64,000 nt of DNA from Morchella semilibera (lineage: Eukaryota > Ascomycota > Pezizomycetes > Pezizales > Morchellaceae). The notes below the pieces were generated by a model, which searched no databases, had not been told where the DNA came from, and saw only the letters and a list, made by a program, of their open reading frames with translations. Positions 59,004-64,000 of the stretch are shown in pieces; position 1 is the stretch's first letter, and each line of letters begins with the position of its first letter. Made by a program: the position numbers and the translations under genes. The stretch covers positions 868,001-932,000 of the forward strand of contig WBVU01000016.1 in the NCBI GenBank assembly GCA_009192285.1, given 5' to 3'.

Positions 59004-61285
59004 ATGCTGATGGACCACCCCTCATCTGCACAAATACAGCAGCGCGATAGATCTCGCTCTCCGCGTCGTCGTTCGCCAGACCATCGTGATCGTGCAAGGT
59101 CACCTCGCAGTCCTCGCCAACGTCGTAGATCGTACTCACCTCGAAGCAGATCTCGAAGCCGGGACGATTATAGAAGGCGGCCTTCTCGTTCGCCTATGAG
59201 TGGCAGTGGTCATCCAGGCGGATACACTGGTTCAGGATACGCAGGTAGTGGAGGAGTCGGTGGGCCTCGTCGAAGCTACGAAGAACGCGCCGCTGCGAAA
59301 GACGCCATGATGCAAAGTCTCCGTGACAGCTCTCAACAGGACCGCCGCGTCTACGTCGGCAACCTTTCATACGATGTTAAATGGCATCATCTCAAAGACT
59401 TTATGCGACAAGGTGAGTCCAGTGTTTGGGTATCATGAACTTCAGCCCTCCTTTACCGCTATTTTAAGCAACATTGCCACATTTATCAACAATCATGGGG
59501 ATCCACTACCGGGGATTTAGTGATTTCACGATCAAAGATCTATCACTGTCATTGGATCTTACTTGTGCCAGGTTTTTGGGTAGTTGTTATAATGCTGACC
59601 CGTGTTTTTAATACCCTTAGCTGGAGAAGTACTCTTCGCAGATGTCTTGTTACTCCCGAATGGAATGTCAAAGGTGGGAACTACTGTGAACGATAGTGGA
59701 TGATTTGGTTTATTTCCTTTTGTGGGCTTCTTGACGGATGTGGATTGACGGGGAAGGACACGGTCGTCCGCGGGTTATTGTAGGGATGCGGGTATGTTTT
59801 TTTCTTCCTACTTGCTAAATTTCACATTTAAGGGCTCCCGCTAATGGTATATATTAGGATTGTGGAATATGCCACAAGGGATCAAGCGCAAACTGCTGTT
59901 AACACCCTCAGCAATCAAAACTTAATGGGAAGATTAGTCTACGTTCGCGAGGTAAATAAATCCAGGTAAATTTCTGTTTATGGGGAGAAATGCTTATAGT
60001 GGGAACTGCTCGGTGTAGGATCGTGAGGCCGAGCCTCGCTTTACCGGGCAACAAAGTGTCCGCCCGACTTATGGCGGCGGACCTGGCGGACCTGGCGGAC
60101 CCGGCGGACCTGGCGGTTACCCCGGTGGCGGATACAACGGTCCCCCCGGTGGCGGCGCCCCTCCGGGCGGTATTCCTGGGGCTAGCGGTCGCCAAATTTA
60201 CGTGTCCAATGTGAGTAACGATAGATAAATGTAATCACTGGCCCCCAAGTTCGAAACTAATAAAAATAATAAGCTTCCGTATACAGTCGGCTGGCAGGAC
60301 TTGAAAGACTTGTTCCGTCAATCGGGTCAGTATTCCCCCTTTAAACACTAATTTTACATTGAATTCCTCTTGCAATAATTGGGCCCCCTTGGTCACACGC
60401 TGATCCAGCTTCCATAGGCTCCGTTGTTCGTGCTGATGTTCATATTGGCCCTGATGGACGCCCTAAGGGCAGTGGGGTCGTAGCTTTCGAGTCACCAGAA
60501 GATGCGCGCCAAGCCATTCAACAATTCAACGCCTATGAATGGCAGGGACGTCAATTGGAGGTCAGAGAGGATCGTTTTGCCGGCTCGTCCGGTGGGTTTG
60601 TCGGGGGCCGTGGCGGCTTCCCTGGAGCTCGTGGCGGCTTTGGTGGCGGCTTTGGCCGTGGAGGCTTTGGAAGCCGTGGAGGATTCGCAGGTGGCTACGG
60701 CGGAGGCCGCGGAGGCTTTGGTGGCGGTGCTGGAGGTGGTTACAGTGGAGCACCTAACTCAGGAGTGGGCGACAATAGCTATGCCTCAGTACCTCCCAAT
60801 GACTTCACGGACCACGCTACAAGCGGAGGAGAGCGCAGCTCAACTATTTACGTCCGCAATGTGAGATCACCTATTGCACCCCCCACCCCCCCCCCCCGGG
60901 TCTTTACATGCACTCATCATTTTATAGCTTCCATGGTCAACTAGCAACGACGACCTAGTCGAGTTGTTCAATACAATCGGCAAAGTTGAACGCGCTGAGA
61001 TCCAATACGAGCCGAATGGCCGTTCCAGAGGAACTGGTGTTGTTCAGTTCGATAATGCCGATAACGCGGAGACAGCAATCAGTATGACCCCCCCGTCTAA
61101 GATACCGGTCCTACTCCAAAACAATCTTGCTAACAGATTCTACAGCCAAGTTCTCAGGCTACCTGTATGGCGGTCGTCCGTTAGGGCTGACCTTTGTTAA
61201 ATATACCACTAACACTTTTAACAACGGCGGTGGCGATGCCATGGAGGTAGCTGAACCAACTTTGACTCAAGATCAAATCATGTAA
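59004..61285 (+). CDS. gbp2: Three-RRM SR-like mRNA-binding protein (Gbp2/Hrb1 class)
   Basis: Nuclear mRNA export and quality-control adaptor by family. Inferred exons: 59004-59412, 59621-59673, 59784-59791, 59858-59951, 60019-60210, 60274-60325, 60418-60860, 60928-61081, 61146-61285, giving 514 residues; the start could also be the ATG at 59010. The N-terminus is Arg/Ser-rich ([20 protein letters not shown]). RRM1 (about 113-187) has RVYVGNLSY and GCGIVEYA. A Gly/Pro linker follows. RRM2 (about 247-322) has QIYVSNLPY and GSGVVAFE. A long Gly/Phe/Arg-rich segment (about 325-390, RGGF-like) comes next, then RRM3 (about 411-485) with TIYVRNLPW and GTGVVQFD. One exon is only 8 nt (GGATGCGG) and encodes part of RNP1 of RRM1; skipping it would break the frame. 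Confidence 0.88.
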
Positions 61286-61854
61286 GTGGGCACTTAGGTG
61301 GAGCTTGATTTTAACTTTCAAGGCTTTTATCATTATTGTTTGTTCAGTGGTTGTTGTCCTGGCTTGTTTTAGTTTGCCAAATGGGAAAATCATGTGTCAG
61401 GGTTTCCAGGCCGGCGCTGCCTTGTCTTTTTGTATTTCAATTCTCAGTCTTGTGTTTCTAGCTTTTTACTTGCGTCAGAGAAAAAAAAATTGGGGAAGGA
61501 GAAAATGGGGGGTAAGGACGAAAGTATCCGGATATTACGGAGGCGGTCGTTTGTTCTTTGAAGTAGCATATCTCTAATCGCGAATCATCATACTCGCGGT
61601 AATTACTGGGCAAGGAGACCCGATTGCTATTCACTTGTAACCATAATTACCATAGGACAAAGAAATAAACGCTATGGTGTTCCTTGTCCAGCTCCCTTAT
61701 CAATCGTGTGACGGTAACCCGAATAGTGTAAAGTGTAGTTTCTGTGTGGGCAAAGCACGGGGCCCCTCCCCTGAGGCTCTCACGTCGCGCGCCCTGCCTT
61801 TCTGGCGCGTTTCGTTAACGCGTTATACTTAAGTCTGTGTTTGCGCATCAATCG
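61286..61854. other. Spacer between the Gbp2-like and DNA methyltransferase genes
   Basis: 569 bp between tandem genes. It ends in a GC-rich, CpG-containing stretch (61780-61830), probably the methyltransferase promoter. No other feature. Confidence 0.5.
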
Positions 61855-64000
61855 ATGCGACTTGGCCCAGATTTGATTCGGAACATCAAAATGCCACCCC
61901 AGATACAAGACACAGCGCAAAATTCTTTTAGTTTCGAGCCTCTTGTAACAGAAACGTCACCACCTGTCGATAGTGGTGTCGGGTCTAGCCTGCAATCGAA
62001 GCAGAGCTCTAGGACACTCGACTCCAGCGACACTGATGTGCAGCGGGATGCTGCTGTTGTGAAAAGGAGCAGGAAGAGAAACTTCAGCGAGACTAAATCG
62101 GCATATTTTGAGGATGATGAAATCGAGCCAAACCTTAACCTCGATGCCGTTGCGGAAGTTGGAGATGGGCTAGGAGCAGCAGCAGAAGTTTCCACTTGCG
62201 AGAGCAAAAGGGTTTGCGTGGGTATCCAGGTACCATACTTGGTATATCCAAGATCTCAGTTCGAGGGATATGAGCCCGAGTTACCTAGAGAGAGGGAGAG
62301 GATTGTTATTCAGGACTTCCAGGTATGATTATGAGGGAACTTAATGTCAGTCATTCTGCTAACATACGCTGCAGAAGAACGAGCAAAGGAGTGATGGGGA
62401 AGACTCTGACGATCCGGACTTTTTTCATCACTACCTCCTGGAAGATTTTTCTATTTATCATCCACTCAATGACAAGCGTCTGAGCGGGGAACACACCTGC
62501 CTTTCCAACATATGCACCCGAGGAGGGTTTGATCTTCTCTTTGATGGAATCCTATCCGACGGGCAGCGGCGGCGCTACGTGGAAAAGATTCCCTTCAAAG
62601 TTTTATCCGTAGGAAATTATACCGACTTGACAAAGCACGATGTATCATCGAGTTTATGGATACAGTCTGCGTACAACTCCAATAGCAACATTTGGTATGA
62701 GCTGGGTACTCCATCAAAAGCTTACGAAAAGTATTGGACACCCTTCGTGTGGCTAGCCAATTTCGGCAAACACTTTGTGTACGTCATCCCCCCTTGCTTT
62801 CGTCTGAAGTCTATCTTACTGACGGGGACCGTGCACGTATCAGAGACTACCTTAACGAGCACGAGTTTGTAGTGCTCCTGGATTTCAGGATCAAGTTCTC
62901 TAAGTGGATAAAAACACTTCATGCAGGGAACGAAAGCTTCGATCGCTGGTACAATGAATATGGAAAAGATGATTTCCGGCAGGCTGTAGCAGTCCACCGG
63001 GACTGGCTGTGGAATCAAACATGCTGCTACTCACAAGATCTTTCCGGTAGACACGTCTGGAATGAGGTACTTCATCTTACGTCCGTCAAGCAGGCGCCAG
63101 GGACCTGGATAGAAAAAACTGTTGTTACGCCTTATGTGCATCAATGTTTCGAACATATGTTTGGCGACAAGATGATGATCGTTAAATCTCCAGAGAAGAG
63201 GGATACACCTGCGAAGTTTGTGGGCGTTCAAATCCCAAGCCCCAAGAGAGCAAGGCGTGATCACGATGGGAACCTTGTCAAGGAGGACTCCGTACAAATC
63301 AGTGTTGGAGATGTCGTTGCTATTCAGAAAGACGAAGGGACAGAATGGCAGAGCACAAGCAATACCTGGTATGCCTACGTCCAATCCATTCAGTACCACA
63401 AAAAAGACCCCACAAAGCCCCATGCGTTGGATGTTATCTGGCTATATGCCCCTTCTGATACAACCCTTGCAAAAGAAAGGTACCCTTATAAAAACGAGGT
63501 GAGAGAAACCCCCCTCCAAGATCCGCGCACAGGTGGTGTTCTATTGGCTAATTGATACAGCTCTTCTTCTCAGACCACTGCAACTGTAGTGAAGACAAGC
63601 TGTTCGCCAGTGATGTCCTCACTACGCTCGCGGTAAGGTTCTTCGAAGGACCCAATGATGGGGAAGAGTTCTTCATCCGTCAGAAATATCGTAGCGGTGA
63701 CCCTGCATTCTTGACATTAACCAAAGATGACCTCGATGGGTGCAGGCACAAGAAGATACTGAAATCCCCATATCAGACCATTGTCTCGCAGTACCAATTA
63801 GGGGATACCGTTCTCGTTGGAGCAGTCCTTGATGGGAAGGACATCCTAGAACCAGTTGAAATCTGCTATTTTGACGATGCCGAAAGCGAAGTTCATGTCA
63901 GGGTCCTGGGACGTCGTAGTACGCTTGAAGATGCGAGTAAGGCTCGGTCAAATGAGCTCCTGTACACCGATAAAACGGTGTCTATTAATCCACAGTTCAT
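61855..64000 (+). CDS. dim-2: DIM-2/Masc2-type DNA (cytosine-5) methyltransferase, N-terminal part
   Basis: Likely the maintenance/repeat-silencing cytosine methyltransferase of ascomycetes (Neurospora DIM-2, Ascobolus Masc2). Exons inside the window: 61855-62322, 62375-62778, 62844-63498, 63561-beyond 64000, giving 655 residues before the window ends. The start is ATG 61855 or 61891. The first ~165 residues are polar and disordered. A replication-foci-like domain begins at HHYLLEDFSIYHPLN, with LLFDGILSDGQRRRYVEKIP, WYELGTPSKAYEKYWTPFVW and FGKHFVDYLNEHEF. A BAH domain follows (VQISVGDVVAIQKDEG, WYAYVQSIQY, LDVIWLYAPSDTTL, YPYKNELFFSDHCNC), and a second BAH begins YQLGDTVLVG. The catalytic PCQ/ENV motifs lie beyond the window, so activity cannot be judged. 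DNMT1-like proteins share this layout; the short N-terminus favours DIM-2/Masc2. Confidence 0.8.

Noticed and set aside
60600-60760. Gly-codon-rich repeat as a minisatellite or prion-like insertion
   Set aside because: It is the expected Gly/Arg/Phe-rich linker of the RRM protein, in frame and conserved in kind in this family.

Overview
The window is nuclear DNA of a filamentous ascomycete (Pezizomycotina). The genes are split by many short GT–AG introns (mostly 44–110 nt, often with a CTAAC/CTGAC-like branch site). The gene set is fungal: POM152, GAA1, ATG9, DHH1, a GPI-anchored fasciclin protein and an HSP12-like stress protein. The DIM-2/Masc2-type DNA methyltransferase, intron-rich housekeeping genes and large spacers full of small inverted-repeat elements suggest an early-diverging group such as Pezizomycetes. 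That placement is inference.

Layout. 1-5312 (+): condensin subunit 1, 5' end outside the window. 6494-7979 (-): fasciclin-domain GPI protein. 10312-12489 (+): unknown large membrane protein. 16091-17376 (-): SAS2-like MYST acetyltransferase. 17883-19884 (-): GAA1. 20894-22392 (-): UCH37-like deubiquitinase. 23188-27249 (+): POM152. 28575-29477 (-): Ubc4-type E2. 31329-33072 (-): glutaryl-CoA dehydrogenase. 33368-35776 (-): COG6. 36282-39494 (+): ATG9. 41494-43414 (+): DHH1. 47002-48047 (-): proteasome beta5 (PRE2). 48311-49869 (+): mitochondrial citrate carrier (CTP1). 50685-50973 (-): HSP12/HSP9-like. 55368-56291 (-): COQ9. 59004-61285 (+): three-RRM Gbp2-like mRNA-binding protein. 61855-64000 (+): N-terminal part of a DIM-2/Masc2 DNA methyltransferase, cut by the window end. 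Exon models were built by hand from splice signals, reading-frame continuity and family recall; most close in frame to the expected family length.

Genes are monocistronic and not functionally clustered, apart from a proteostasis flavour (E2, deubiquitinase, proteasome, autophagy). Likely shared divergent promoters lie between UCH and POM152, COG6 and ATG9, PRE2 and CTP1, and COQ9 and the RRM gene.

The spacers (about 29.5-31, 39.5-41.5, 43.4-47, 49.9-55.3 and 56.3-59 kb, plus 8-10 and 12.5-16 kb) hold no convincing genes. They contain several short non-autonomous inverted-repeat (MITE-like) families, named A, B, C, D, E and G here, including one element nested in another at a TA target. They also contain many copies of the palindrome TACATGTA and short telomere-like tracts. 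No transposase, tRNA, rRNA, CRISPR array or viral fossil was recognised.
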